Assembly: GCF_044547355.1 (NCBI RefSeq)
Contig: NZ_JBIUAG010000007.1
Coordinates: forward strand, 186,001-250,000
Length of the DNA stretch: 64,000 bases
Source of the DNA: Kutzneria sp044547355
Lineage (GTDB): Bacteria; Actinomycetota; Actinomycetes; Mycobacteriales; Pseudonocardiaceae
Direction: 5' to 3'
Numbering within the stretch: position 1 is the first letter of the stretch; the number at the start of each line of letters is the position of its first letter. Below the pieces are notes generated by a model. That model was not told where the DNA came from. It did not search any database and was given only the letters and a program-made list of their open reading frames with translations. Both the position numbers and the translations under genes were made by a program. Of the stretch, positions 50,146-61,201 are shown one piece after another.

Positions 50146-52145
50146 CAGGAGCTCCGCTCGGGGGCGTCGAGATACGCCGCCGCCTGCAACGTGAACAGGT
50201 GCGCGTACTCCTTGCCGGCGGCCATCAGCTCGGCGTGCGTGCCGTACTCGGCGAGACTTCCGTGCTCCAGCAACAGGATCCGGTCGGCCTGGCGCACGGT
50301 GGAGAACCGGTGCGAGATGTAGAGCGTGGTCCGGCCCTCGGACAGCGTGCGCAGCCGGGCGAACAGGTCGTACTCGGCCTGCGCGTCCAGGGCCGAGGTC
50401 GGCTCGTCCAGGATCAGCAGCGGTGTGTCCCGCATGAACGCCCGGCTCAGCGCGATCTTCTGCCATTCGCCGCCGGACAGGTTGGCGCCCTCGTTGAACC
50501 AGCGGCCCAGCGGCGTGTCCAGGCCCATCGGCATGCCGGCGATCAACTCGTCCGCGCCGCCGGCCACCGCCGACTTCTCGATCAGCGGCCGATCGGTGAC
50601 GTGCTCGATGTCGCCGACGCCGATGTTCTCCGAGGCGCTGGCCTGGTAGGTCACGTAGTCCTGGAACATGGCGCTGATCTGGCGGCGCAGCGCGTCCGGG
50701 TCGTACTCGCGGATGTCCACGCCGTCCAACAGGATTCGGCCGCTGGTCGGGTCGTACAGCCGGCACAGCAGCTTGAACAGCGTCGACTTGCCGGCCCCGT
50801 TGCGGCCCACCACCGCGGTGGTCTGGCCGGGCCGGATCTCGAAGCTGACCCCGTTGAGCGCCACCGAATCCGTGCCCGGATAGCTGAAGGTCACGTCCTG
50901 GAACTCCACGTGCCCGCGCACCCGCTCGGGCAGTTGCCGCGGGCGCTTCGGCGCCACCACCGCCGGCTCGGTGGCCAGCAGCTTGTACAGGTTGTCCAGG
51001 TAGAGGTTGTTCTCGTACATGCCGGTGAAACCGCTGAACAGCTGGGACACCGACTGCTGCACCGAGTTCGAGGCCTGGGTGAACAGCAGCAGGTCGCCGA
51101 CGGTGAGCCGGCCGTTGACCGCCTCCAGCGCGATGTAGAGGTAGGTCAGCGAGCCGGTGATCGTGGTGATCAGGCCCCAGCCGGTGCCGCGCAGGTTCCG
51201 CTCGGTGACCAGCTTTCGGTTGCGGGCGAAGTAGATGGCGCTGATCCGGCGGAACCGGTCGACCAGGTAGTCGCCGAGGCCGAAGAGCTTGACCTCCTTG
51301 GCGTAGGTGTCGGTGGTGACCAGAGAGGACAGGTAGTCCATCCGCCGGCGGATCGGCGAGGTCCACACCGCGAAGACGTAACTGCGTGCCCCGTAACGGG
51401 AATCGGCGATGAAGGCCGGGATCGGCGAGAGCACCGCGACCAGCGCCAGCAGCGGGCTGATCGACAGCAGCAGCGCGATCATGCTGGCGAAGGTGATGCC
51501 GGTGCGGATCAGGCCGAACACCGAGGTCAGCATGGCCACCGGCCGGGACGGGGCCTCGTCCTGGGCCTGGCGGATCAGGTCGTAGGAGGCCGAGCCCTCG
51601 AAGAAGGCCAGGTCCAGGCGGCTGGCGTGGGCCATCACCCGCAGCCGGATGGTCTGCGACACCCGGTCGGTCAGCACCTGCTGGCTGATCGTGGAGGCCG
51701 CTGTCATCAGCGCGTTGAGCACGTACACCAGCAGTTGCAGGCCGGCCACCGCGATGATCGCCTGCACCGTGGTCAGCGTGACCGGGCCCAGCCGGACCGC
51801 GTCCGGCAGGTGCTCGCTGTGCACCCGGATCGCCCCGGTCACCGAGTCGATCAGCAGCTTGGAGATGTAGGCCGTCGCGGTCGGCGTGAGGCCGCCGACC
51901 AGGGTGGCGAACACCAGCCACAGCGTCGGCCAGCGGCCGGCGTCCCAGGCCAGCTTGAGCACCCGGGGCAGGCCCCTGAGCAGGCCGCCGACCGAGCGGC
52001 GCAGCCGGGCCAGCCGGGACTTCAGGTCCTTGGGCTCGTCCGGCGGCTCGGGATCCGGGATGTCCACCGACCCGGTGAGTCCGCTGTCCGGCACCGTGGT
52101 CGCCTTGCGCCGCCCGCCACCGGGTCGACCGCCACCAGGCCTCAC
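50145..52145 (-). CDS. ABC exporter, fused membrane and ATPase domains
   Basis: Half-size ABC exporter of 666 residues. The membrane domain (about 60-370) has six helices, and the nucleotide-binding domain is at about 415-650. Walker A is GRNGAGKSTLFKLL near residue 465, the signature is ANLSGGEWQKIALSRAF, and Walker B is TPLLILDEPTSALDAQ. A proline-rich cytoplasmic N-terminus precedes the helices. GTG 52145 follows GGGGGGA. It is coupled to the PadR gene. Neighbouring PPTase and acyltransferases hint at a natural-product or glycolipid cargo, but no synthase is in the window. Confidence 0.9.
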   Translation of the reverse strand: MRPGGGRPGGGRRKATTVPDSGLTGSVDIPDPEPPDEPKDLKSRLARLRRSVGGLLRGLPRVLKLAWDAGRWPTLWLVFATLVGGLTPTATAYISKLLIDSVTGAIRVHSEHLPDAVRLGPVTLTTVQAIIAVAGLQLLVYVLNALMTAASTISQQVLTDRVSQTIRLRVMAHASRLDLAFFEGSASYDLIRQAQDEAPSRPVAMLTSVFGLIRTGITFASMIALLLSISPLLALVAVLSPIPAFIADSRYGARSYVFAVWTSPIRRRMDYLSSLVTTDTYAKEVKLFGLGDYLVDRFRRISAIYFARNRKLVTERNLRGTGWGLITTITGSLTYLYIALEAVNGRLTVGDLLLFTQASNSVQQSVSQLFSGFTGMYENNLYLDNLYKLLATEPAVVAPKRPRQLPERVRGHVEFQDVTFSYPGTDSVALNGVSFEIRPGQTTAVVGRNGAGKSTLFKLLCRLYDPTSGRILLDGVDIREYDPDALRRQISAMFQDYVTYQASASENIGVGDIEHVTDRPLIEKSAVAGGADELIAGMPMGLDTPLGRWFNEGANLSGGEWQKIALSRAFMRDTPLLILDEPTSALDAQAEYDLFARLRTLSEGRTTLYISHRFSTVRQADRILLLEHGSLAEYGTHAELMAAGKEYAHLFTLQAAAYLDAPERSS

Positions 52146-52252
52146 AATTCCCCCCAACGGGTCAAACTCGACATGTCCAACTCGATAGGTGAGTACGGTA
52201 CACCGGATCGGACGCCGAAGTCACCGGAATAGCCCGTTGCCCCGGCCTTACC

Positions 52253-52981
52253 GTGGCTGACGTGGCTGCTGATCAGTTGCTCGACGGCGAGTGCCAGGTC
52301 TGGTGGGCCCGGCCCGACCAAGTGTCCGACGACCTGCTGCTGGCCGCCGTGCCCGAGGCCGAGCAGCGCCGGGCCGGCCGCTACCGGCAGCGGCTGGACC
52401 GGCAGCGCTCACTCACCGGCGCCTGGCTGCTGCGCACCGCCGTCGCCGCGATCACCGGCGACCGCCCGTCCGAGGTGCTGCTCGACCGGACCTGCGCCGA
52501 CTGCGGCCAGCAGCACGGCCGCCCCCGCCTGCCCGCCTCCGTCGGCGTCGAGGTCTCCGTCTCCCATGCCGGCGACCGCGTCGCCGTGGCGCTGACCCGT
52601 CTCGGCGAGGTCGGCGTGGACGTGGAGTTCGCGCCGTTGCCCGGGCATTTCGACCACGAGCTGGCCGAGAACATCCTCAGCCCGCGCGAACTGTCCATAG
52701 TGGAGAGATCGGGCGATCCCGGCGCGGACTTCCGCCGGCTGTGGGTGCGCAAGGAGGCGCTGCTCAAGGCCACCGGCCACGGTCTGCGCATGCCCATGAG
52801 CCGTATCGAGGTCTCCCCAGCGGCCGACCCGCCGGCGCTGGTCGCCTGGCCGCTGGACATCCCCGTGGACCAGGTCCGGCTGGCCACCCTGGACCCTGGA
52901 CCCCGCCACCACGCCGCTGTCGCCGTGCTCACGGGGGCCACGATGACCGTGCGTGAACTGGACGCCGCCCTGCTGCTCTGA
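52253..52981 (+). CDS. 4'-phosphopantetheinyl transferase (Sfp type)
   Basis: Sfp-type PPTase of 242 residues, which activates carrier proteins with a CoA-derived arm. Motifs are VEVSVSHAGDRVAVAL near residue 98, VGVDVEFAP (Mg-binding acidic residues) near residue 119, and FRRLWVRKEALLKATGHGL near residue 160. Length fits the larger Sfp class used in polyketide/peptide pathways. GTG 52253 is used; GTG 52262 is possible. No carrier protein gene is adjacent. Confidence 0.93.
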   Translation: MADVAADQLLDGECQVWWARPDQVSDDLLLAAVPEAEQRRAGRYRQRLDRQRSLTGAWLLRTAVAAITGDRPSEVLLDRTCADCGQQHGRPRLPASVGVEVSVSHAGDRVAVALTRLGEVGVDVEFAPLPGHFDHELAENILSPRELSIVERSGDPGADFRRLWVRKEALLKATGHGLRMPMSRIEVSPAADPPALVAWPLDIPVDQVRLATLDPGPRHHAAVAVLTGATMTVRELDAALLL

Positions 52982-52990
52982 CCCAGCACC

Positions 52991-53009
52991 GTAGAAGAAA
53001 TTGTTCTAC
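52991..53009. promoter_or_regulatory. Antitoxin operator and promoter
   Basis: Inverted repeat GTAGAA-N7-TTCTAC just before the antitoxin GTG at 53019, overlapping the probable -10 TACACT (53006-53011). It suits autorepression by the antitoxin complex. Confidence 0.75.
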
Positions 53010-53018
53010 ACTCGCGCT

Positions 53019-53297
53019 GTGGAGCGTATCCCGATCAGAGACCTCAACCAGCAGACCAGCGCGATCGTGGCCAGGGCCCAACGGGGCGAGACCCTGGCGA
53101 TCACGTCGAACGGCCGCGTGGTGGCCCAGCTCGTCCCGGTGGAGCCGGTCACGCTGTTTCTCGACGTCCTGGTGAGCGAGGGACGCGCGGCCTCCCCGAC
53201 GGTCACCGGACCGATCCCGCTCCCCGTGCCGGTCGGCGACCCGACGGTCGACGTGGCCGCCGAGCTGGCCGCCGCCCGCGACGAGGAGCGCTGGTGA
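53019..53297 (+). CDS. Phd/YefM-type antitoxin
   Basis: Antitoxin of 92 residues. The N-terminal ERIPIRDLNQQTSAIVARAQ and the following TLAITSNGRVVAQLVPVE form the Phd/YefM DNA-binding fold. A disordered acidic tail (about 55-92, ending ARDEERW) should wrap the toxin. GTG start with TACACT close upstream implies a leaderless message. It overlaps the toxin start (GTGA), the classic arrangement. Confidence 0.9.
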   Translation: MERIPIRDLNQQTSAIVARAQRGETLAITSNGRVVAQLVPVEPVTLFLDVLVSEGRAASPTVTGPIPLPVPVGDPTVDVAAELAAARDEERW

Positions 53298-53704
53298 TCT
53301 ATCTCGACTCGGCCGCGATCGTGAAGCTGGCGCACGTCGAACCGGGCAGCGAGCAGCTCGTCGACTGGCTCAACGACCGCCGGAACCTGCCCCTGGTCAC
53401 GTCGAGCCTGGCCGAGGTGGAGGTGCCCCGCGCGCTGCGCCGCAACGCCCCCGGGTCGCTGCCCGCGGTGCCGACCGTGCTGGGACGCCTCTACCGGCTG
53501 GCGATCGACTCGGTCATCCGGGCGACCGCCGCGACCTACACCGACCCGAACCTCCGGTCGCTGGACGCCATCCACCTCGCCACCGCGCAGTTCGTCGCCG
53601 GCCAGCCGGGCACCAGGTTCGAGGCCTTCGTCACCTACGACAAGCGACTGCTCGAGGCCGTGAAGGCGGCCGGCCTCCCCATCGCCTCCCCCGGCCAGCC
53701 CTGA
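53294..53704 (+). CDS. vapC: VapC-type PIN-domain toxin
   Basis: PIN ribonuclease toxin of 136 residues. The metal-binding acids appear in MIYLDSAAIVKL (Asp5), SLAEVEVPRAL (Glu), LRSLDAIHLATA (Asp, near residue 95) and FVTYDKRLLEA (Asp). All four are present, so the enzyme looks active and should cut specific RNAs such as tRNA. It is translationally coupled with its antitoxin. A type II system that may be a stress module. Confidence 0.92.
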   Translation: MIYLDSAAIVKLAHVEPGSEQLVDWLNDRRNLPLVTSSLAEVEVPRALRRNAPGSLPAVPTVLGRLYRLAIDSVIRATAATYTDPNLRSLDAIHLATAQFVAGQPGTRFEAFVTYDKRLLEAVKAAGLPIASPGQP

Positions 53705-53959
53705 CGCCAAACCCCCGCGAGTCGCGCCCAGCGCCAGACCGCATGCAGGTATCAAGCAGATTCGAGACGTCTGGTCCCGTTGCTGCCGGAAACCTGCATT
53801 CGGTATGTATCTGGAAGCTGGCACGTGGTGGTTCGCTGACGTCTGTCTGTGCAGGTCACGGACACGGCAGACGTACCTGAACGGCCCCGATCAGCTGTGA
53901 ACTGCAACCGCGAGCGCAACTCGGCCCCCGTCGTCTGACGGGGGCCGAGGAGCTATGTC
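53705..53959. other. Intergenic region with terminator
   Basis: No gene is supported. A perfect hairpin with 13-base arms (CTCGGCCCCCGTC, 53920-53949) is a bidirectional terminator beside the HD gene. A weaker ATGCAGGT/ACCTGCAT inverted repeat lies at 53743-53799. The opening CCCCCGCGAGTC sequence recurs after ctaA at 25926. Confidence 0.6.
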
Positions 53960-54571
53960 TCAGTGGTCACTTTCGGTCGCGCCAGGCCATGTGTGCGACG
54001 TGGTCAGCGCAGCGTCCGCGATGCGCTTCGCTGTGTCGGTCCGCAGCGCATCCCGCGAGGAGGTGATCCACCCCTCAACCCCCTGATAGCCGGCCTTGGC
54101 GTACTCGACAGCCTGAATCAGGCACTCCAGCTTGTCGGCGTCCTTTGCACATCGAGCTTCCAGGCTTGACTGCGACTCGTACTCGCTGACCGCTTCCTGG
54201 ACCGTCTTCGCAGCGGCTTCGGGCATTCTTGAAACCTGGTCGCGCGTGATGGATTCGTTGTCGCCGCTACTCGGAATGTAGGGCTTGGCCGTGTGGGGGA
54301 TGTCCCCGGTTCGCGTTTCTTGCGAGTCGTGGAAAATGGCCATCAGTGCCGCTCGTGCGGGGTCCGCCCCTTCCTCGGCGGCGATCAGGCTCGCCAACTG
54401 GGCAACGCGAAAGCTGTGCTCGGCCACTGACTCGGGGTCACGCACTCCAACATGCCACCAGCCTGCGCGACGCATCCGCTTGAGCACACCCTGTTCGAAC
54501 ATGTAGGTGGCGATGCCGATCGCGCCGTCGTCGACCTCGGGTGTCGAACCGCTGCTGGCGTCAGAAGTCAT
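53960..54571 (-). CDS. HD-domain phosphohydrolase (YfbR-like)
   Basis: HD hydrolase of 203 residues. His is in VRDPESVAEHSFRVAQLASL near residue 52, the HD pair in MAIFHDSQETRTGDIP near residue 80, and the late Asp in AKDADKLECLIQAVEY near residue 145. It resembles 5'-deoxynucleotidase-type HD_3 proteins widespread in actinomycetes. The ATG is 12 bases after the upstream unknown gene, so the two form an operon. The surrounding DNA is less GC-biased than the rest of the window, suggesting acquired DNA. Confidence 0.85.
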   Translation of the reverse strand: MTSDASSGSTPEVDDGAIGIATYMFEQGVLKRMRRAGWWHVGVRDPESVAEHSFRVAQLASLIAAEEGADPARAALMAIFHDSQETRTGDIPHTAKPYIPSSGDNESITRDQVSRMPEAAAKTVQEAVSEYESQSSLEARCAKDADKLECLIQAVEYAKAGYQGVEGWITSSRDALRTDTAKRIADAALTTSHTWPGATESDH

Positions 54572-54583
54572 GTGAAGCCTTCC

Positions 54584-54931
54584 TTATTGGTCTCTGAGAC
54601 GGATCGCGTAGGCCACGCTAGTCAACTCCTGGCGGGCACGGGAGGCCAGGTCGGGGTCACTTTCGAGCTCGTCGATCTTGCCGAGCGCCAGACGTCGCAG
54701 CTCGGGGCGATGATCAAGCACCGTGGGACGTGCCAAGATCAGCGACCACAGCGTGTGGATGTTGAGGTCAGCGTGGTCGGAGCCGGGACGCAGGCGGCCA
54801 AGAAGATGCTCGACCATCCGTGTACCCGACCATCGATTGGGGTTTGTGTTCACCATAAACCCGTCGTCTGCCTGTGTTTCGAAAATCTCCCTTGGCTGAT
54901 CTTCGCCATGCGAATGTCGGGTATGTTTCAC
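54584..54931 (-). CDS. Unknown protein upstream of HD gene
   Basis: Up to 115 residues from GTG 54931, or 90 from ATG 54856. I do not recognise it. The conserved-looking part is the helical LNIHTLWSLILARPTVLD and RQELTSVAYAIRLRD. It is charged, has no membrane helix and may be a small helical partner of the HD protein, with which it is probably cotranscribed. The longer form overlaps the methyltransferase remnant on the other strand. Confidence 0.5.
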   Translation of the reverse strand: MKHTRHSHGEDQPREIFETQADDGFMVNTNPNRWSGTRMVEHLLGRLRPGSDHADLNIHTLWSLILARPTVLDHRPELRRLALGKIDELESDPDLASRARQELTSVAYAIRLRDQ

Positions 54932-55260
54932 ACAGCCAGGTCGACCCGTCCGAGGAGCTCTCGAACGAACGGTGTCGCTGGGCGCTGGCGATCACACTCC
55001 CGTCATGTCGATACGAAATCGAAGACGCGACGCAGCATCGCAATCACGAAGTGACTTGGCTCATGGATCCGATTTCGGAGTCATGGGCACGCGTCGAACC
55101 GCTTTCCGACGGAAAGTCGGTCGTGCGCCAGTTTGGTCCACGACGCCTGTGGGATGAGGCAGAGAGGGCAGTCAATTGGTGGAAGGGACATGGCCAGCCG
55201 CCGATTGAGGCGTGGACGTGGACGATCCGTGAAGGACGTCAGACTGTCACGCTCCACTAG
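54874..55260 (+). pseudogene. C-terminal remnant of a RiPP-type methyltransferase
   Basis: An open frame of 128 residues whose last 75 residues (WLMDPISESWARVEP, then QFGPRRLWDEAERAVNWW and TIREGRQTVTLH) resemble the C-terminal end of the isoaspartyl-methyltransferase-like enzymes in FxLD or ATP-grasp RiPP systems. The SAM-binding domain is missing, and the region upstream is occupied by a gene on the other strand. It is thus probably a truncated relic. The assignment rests on remembered motif similarity and should be treated as inference. GTG 54874 is only a possible start. Confidence 0.5.
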
Positions 55261-55339
55261 TTGACGCTGGGGACGCCTACGTCCCAAGAGACACAGCAAG
55301 TGGGCACACCCGATCAGCTAGGCGATAACGGACCTGGCG

Positions 55340-55378
55340 GTTCGGTCTGCCGTGAGTCGAACACACGGCAGACCGAAC
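55340..55378. terminator. Hairpin downstream of gcvP
   Basis: Perfect 15-base arms (GTTCGGTCTGCCGTG and complement) with a nine-base loop lie in the 243-base gap between the methyltransferase remnant and the 3' end of gcvP. It probably terminates in one or both directions. Nothing else is supported in the gap. Confidence 0.75.
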
Positions 55379-55503
55379 GCGCGGTCGACAGGTATCAGCC
55401 AAGAGTGAGCAGCGCGAAGCAGAAGACGCCGAGCAGCGACCCGCCGAGTACGTGGCCGGTCGTACGTCTGTGAGCGCGACTCGCGGGTGGCGTGACCGGC
55501 GGG

Positions 55504-58395
<2,892 letters not shown>

Positions 58396-58435
58396 GCGTT
58401 GAGCCTCCGGGGCAAGCGGGCGCGGGCCGTTGGCC

Positions 58436-58642
58436 CTCCCCCTCTGTCCCCGCCCGTGACGGGCACCTGAGAGCTTCACCCACGCAGGTGGGCTTGCACC
58501 GTCGGCGGGACGCGGGTGTCACCCCACGCCCTCTTTCCAGAGGCGTCTGTCCCGTGCGGTCCTGGGGCCTGAGAGGTTCCGGGGAGGATTTGCTCCTTCG
58601 GCGCCGAACCGGCTGGTCACCGACTCGGACTCTCCCGCACGG
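58436..58642 (-). promoter_or_regulatory. Tandem glycine riboswitch
   Basis: Read on the minus strand there are two aptamers. The first (about 58545-58642) has GTGCGGGAGAG, GCCGAAGGAGCAA, AACCTCTCAGG, CCGCACGGGACAGA. The second (about 58436-58535) has CGCCGACGGTGCAA, AGCTCTCAGGTGCCC and GGGGACAGAG. GGAGAG, GCCGAAGGNGCAA, CTCTCAGG and GGACAGA are the family's hallmarks. It controls gcvP. Confidence 0.95.
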
Positions 58643-58761
58643 GGTGTGCGACTACCCGCCGAGTTTACCCCGGGCGGGTTACCAGACCCAGCCTCGGTCG
58701 CCGCGTGTCATCTCGATCACGTTCGACGGCCGCGGCGTTCGGCTGCCCGGGGTAGGGCCCC

Positions 58762-59328
58762 TCAGCCGGTCCGGCGGGTCCGGCGGCGGTGGGTCAGCTC
58801 GTCCTCGGCCTGCGGCTCCAGCTCGACGCCGTCGGCCCGCTCGGCCTGGAACTCGTGGATGGTGCCGCTGATCTCCCGCATCGCCCCGCTGACCGCGATG
58901 CCGAACACGCCCTGGCCGCCCTGGAGCAGGTCGACGACCTCCTCCGGCGAGGTGCACTCGTACACCGTCGTGCCGTCGCTGAACAGCGTGATCCGGGCCA
59001 GGTCGGCCACGCCGCGGCGGCGCAGGTGCTCCACCGCGACCCGGATGTTCTGGAGCGAGACGCCGGTGTCCAGCAGCCGTTTGACCACCTTGAGCACCAG
59101 CAGGTCCTTGAACGAGTACAGCCGCTGGCTGCCCGAGCCGTGCGCGCTGCGGATCGTCGGCGCGACCAGCTCGGTGCGCGCCCAGTAGTCCAGCTGCCGG
59201 TACGTGATCCCGGCGATCTGGCACGCGGCGGGCCCCCGATAGCCGACGAGCTCGTCGGGCGCCGACGCGTCCGGGAACAGGGCTCCCTGTTCACCGGCGC
59301 CGGCGTGCGCGGGCGCACCCTCCACCAC
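58762..59328 (-). CDS. MerR-family regulator (Rv1830/ResR-like)
   Basis: MerR-type regulator of 188 residues in the place of M. tuberculosis Rv1830. DNA-binding residues are GYRGPAACQIAGITYRQLDY (about 30-49) and SGSQRLYSFKDLLVLKVVKR. A middle segment ITLFSDGTTVYECTSPEEVV and a charged tail follow; classical MerR cysteines are absent. In mycobacteria it affects cell growth and division genes. GTG 59328 follows GGGGAGG at good spacing; GTG 59427 is also open but has no site. Confidence 0.88.
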   Translation of the reverse strand: MVEGAPAHAGAGEQGALFPDASAPDELVGYRGPAACQIAGITYRQLDYWARTELVAPTIRSAHGSGSQRLYSFKDLLVLKVVKRLLDTGVSLQNIRVAVEHLRRRGVADLARITLFSDGTTVYECTSPEEVVDLLQGGQGVFGIAVSGAMREISGTIHEFQAERADGVELEPQAEDELTHRRRTRRTG

Positions 59329-59575
59329 GACAGCCTCCCCTCGACCGGTCTGACGACCGGCGACCGGAACCAACGGTCCTCCTTCCGGGGAACCGTCGGT
59401 CACAAGGCCGCAACGATGGGGGTTCACACCGTCACGGCCGACTCCCCTCTGACGGTAAGTCCGGCCATCGGACGGGTCAACGCGACGCGCGGAGCGGCGA
59501 AAGCGTCATGTGGAGGCGGTCGTCACGGTGACGACTGCGTGTCACTGAACCGATGACAGCGTTGACAGTAAGTGT

Positions 59576-60283
59576 CTACCGGGGCGAGATCTGCACGTGC
59601 AGGATGTCGACCGGCAGGGTGGGGAAGCCGTCGCCGGTGCTGTTCTGGTCGTCCTCGCCGCCGGCCGCGATCTTGCGCAGCACGTCCTGGCCGCCGGTCA
59701 CTCGTCCGAACGGGGTGTAGTTCGGGGACAGCTTGGTGTCCTCGGTGCAGAAGAAGAACTGGGAGCCGTTCGTGCTCGGCCCCGCGTTGGCCATGGCGAC
59801 CGTGCCCGCCGGGTACGTCGCGCCGGTCAGGTTCTCGTCCGGGAACGAGTAGCCGGGGCCGCCGCTGCCGGTGCCGGTCGGGTCGCCGCACTGGAGCACG
59901 AAGATCCGCTGGGTCACCAGTCGGTGACAGTGCGTGAGATCGTAGTAGTTGTGCTCGGCCAGGAAGCGGAACGAGTTCGTGGTGCACGGCGCCTTGTCGG
60001 TCAGCGCCTGGAAGGTGATCAGGCCCTGGTCGGTGACCAGCCGCGCGGTGTACGGCTTGGCCGCCTTCACCGGGTCGAAGCTGGGCAGGCCCTTGAATCT
60101 GTCGGCCGGCACCGCCTTGGTGTAGACGCAGGCCGGGTTGTCGGCCGGCGCCGCCGGCACGGCCTTGGGCTTCACGGGCACGTCAAGCGTGTTCACGGTG
60201 GGCGCGGCGCTGGCCGAGACGACCCCGGACAGGCACAGCACGGCGGCAGCGGCGGCGATCGCGAGAACCCGACTGGAGATCAT
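59576..60283 (-). CDS. Secreted cyclophilin-type peptidyl-prolyl isomerase
   Basis: Cyclophilin of 235 residues with an N-terminal signal peptide (about 1-27, ending SASAAP). The isomerase core has TTNSFRFLAEHNYYDLTHCH near residue 100, then QCGDPTGTGSGGPGYSFPDE and MANAGPSTNGSQFFFCTED near residue 165. It should speed proline isomerisation of exported proteins. No lipobox cysteine is seen, so it is secreted or loosely bound. It stands between the two MerR genes of the conserved cluster, an insertion relative to mycobacteria. Confidence 0.9.
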   Translation of the reverse strand: MISSRVLAIAAAAAVLCLSGVVSASAAPTVNTLDVPVKPKAVPAAPADNPACVYTKAVPADRFKGLPSFDPVKAAKPYTARLVTDQGLITFQALTDKAPCTTNSFRFLAEHNYYDLTHCHRLVTQRIFVLQCGDPTGTGSGGPGYSFPDENLTGATYPAGTVAMANAGPSTNGSQFFFCTEDTKLSPNYTPFGRVTGGQDVLRKIAAGGEDDQNSTGDGFPTLPVDILHVQISPR

Positions 60284-60375
60284 CGGGACACCCTAGAGCC
60301 TACGCCGTGACCCCGCCGCCCTCCGAAAGTCGGTCCTTCCCCATGATCAAGGGACCGATCCTCTCGCCCAACGCC

Positions 60376-60462
60376 AGGAAGGGCCCCTTCATGACGTCTG
60401 GTGTCATGAAGGGGCCCTTCCTCACGTTCAACGTCAGTATGGGGCCCTTCATGACACAAAAA
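60376..60462. repeat. Hairpin repeats, family B copies 2 and 3
   Basis: A 20-base-arm hairpin (60376-60422, arms AGGAAGGGCCCCTTCATGAC) is followed by a half copy CGTCAGTATGGGGCCCTTCA with ATGACAC and an A-run, the same as the right half of the hairpin at 41190-41240. It lies between the cyclophilin start and the DUF151 gene end and should act as a terminator cluster. Confidence 0.75.
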
Positions 60463-60535
60463 ACGCCAGGAGAGGCCCTTTCACTGCGCCCCGCGCCAGT
60501 ATCGGGCCTTCCTGGCGTGAAGGTTCGCTGCTCTC

Positions 60536-60604
60536 CGGCTCCCGCGACAGCGCCTGCCGTTCGGCTCCGCGACAGCGCCTTTTATTCCGCTCCGCGACAG
60601 CGCC
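60536..60604. repeat. Three spaced direct repeats (CGGCTCCGCGACAGCGCC)
   Basis: Copies at 60536-60554, 60562-60579 and 60587-60604, about 25 bases apart, end exactly before the stop codon of the DUF151 gene. The spacers are short (about 7 bases), so this is not a CRISPR array. Confidence 0.7.
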
Positions 60605-61078
60605 CTACTGTTCCGCGCCCCTGAAGTCCTCGGGCGAGACCGAGTCCAGGAACTCGCGGAACTTCTCGACCTCGTCCTCCTGCTCGTCCGGGATGACGAG
60701 GCCGGCCTCGGCCAGCACGGATTCCTCGGCGTGGATGGGCACACCCGCGCGCAGCGCGAGCGCGACCGAGTCGCTCGGGCGGGCCGACACCTTGATTCCG
60801 CCGTCGAACACCAGCTCGGCGAAGTAGGTGCCTTCCTGGAGGTCGGTGATACGCACCTGGGTGAGCTCCCGGCCCAGCGCGGCGATCACCTCTTTGAGCA
60901 GGTCATGGGTCAGCGGCCGAGCGGGCCGCACGCCCTGCTGCTCGATGGCGATGGCGGTGGCTTCCGCGTTCCCGATCCAGATCGGCAGGTAGCGGTCCCC
61001 CTCGGTCTCGCGCAGCAACAGAATCGGGCTGTTCGCGGGCAGCTCGACCCGAACTCCGACGACGCGCATCTCGCTCAT
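60605..61078 (-). CDS. Bifunctional nuclease-family protein (DUF151)
   Basis: DUF151 protein of 157 residues. It opens MRVVGVRVELPANSPILLLR, then LPIWIGNAEATAIAIEQQGV near residue 31, and SARPSDSVALALRAGVPIHA near residue 98, all strongly conserved. Plant members have nuclease activity; the bacterial role is unclear. It corresponds to Rv1829. It lies 123 bases downstream of the FtsR-like gene on the same strand. Confidence 0.93.
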   Translation of the reverse strand: MSEMRVVGVRVELPANSPILLLRETEGDRYLPIWIGNAEATAIAIEQQGVRPARPLTHDLLKEVIAALGRELTQVRITDLQEGTYFAELVFDGGIKVSARPSDSVALALRAGVPIHAEESVLAEAGLVIPDEQEDEVEKFREFLDSVSPEDFRGAEQ

Positions 61079-61201
61079 CGGGTATCGCCTCCCTCAGCGG
61101 GCTGAACCTCGGCGTCCCCGCACCTACGAGGATCCCCCACGGACTGTCTCAACGCTACCCGCCATGCGGGCACGACGCTTGCGGGCGGACCGTAGCCAAG
61201 A

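Noticed and set aside
50145..52981. Natural-product gene cluster suggested by the PPTase, ABC exporter and acyltransferases
   Set aside because: No synthase, synthetase, terpene or RiPP precursor gene is in the window, so a cluster cannot be supported.
54452..55054. Open frame of about 200 codons on the plus strand
   Set aside because: It overlaps the start of the HD gene and all of the unknown gene and has no recognisable motif; the methyltransferase remnant is in a different frame.
55340..55378. tRNA-like sequence (GAGTCGAACA loop)
   Set aside because: It folds as one perfect hairpin only; no cloverleaf or acceptor end is present.
60536..60604. CRISPR-like spaced repeats
   Set aside because: Only three copies with spacers of about seven bases, and no cas gene nearby.
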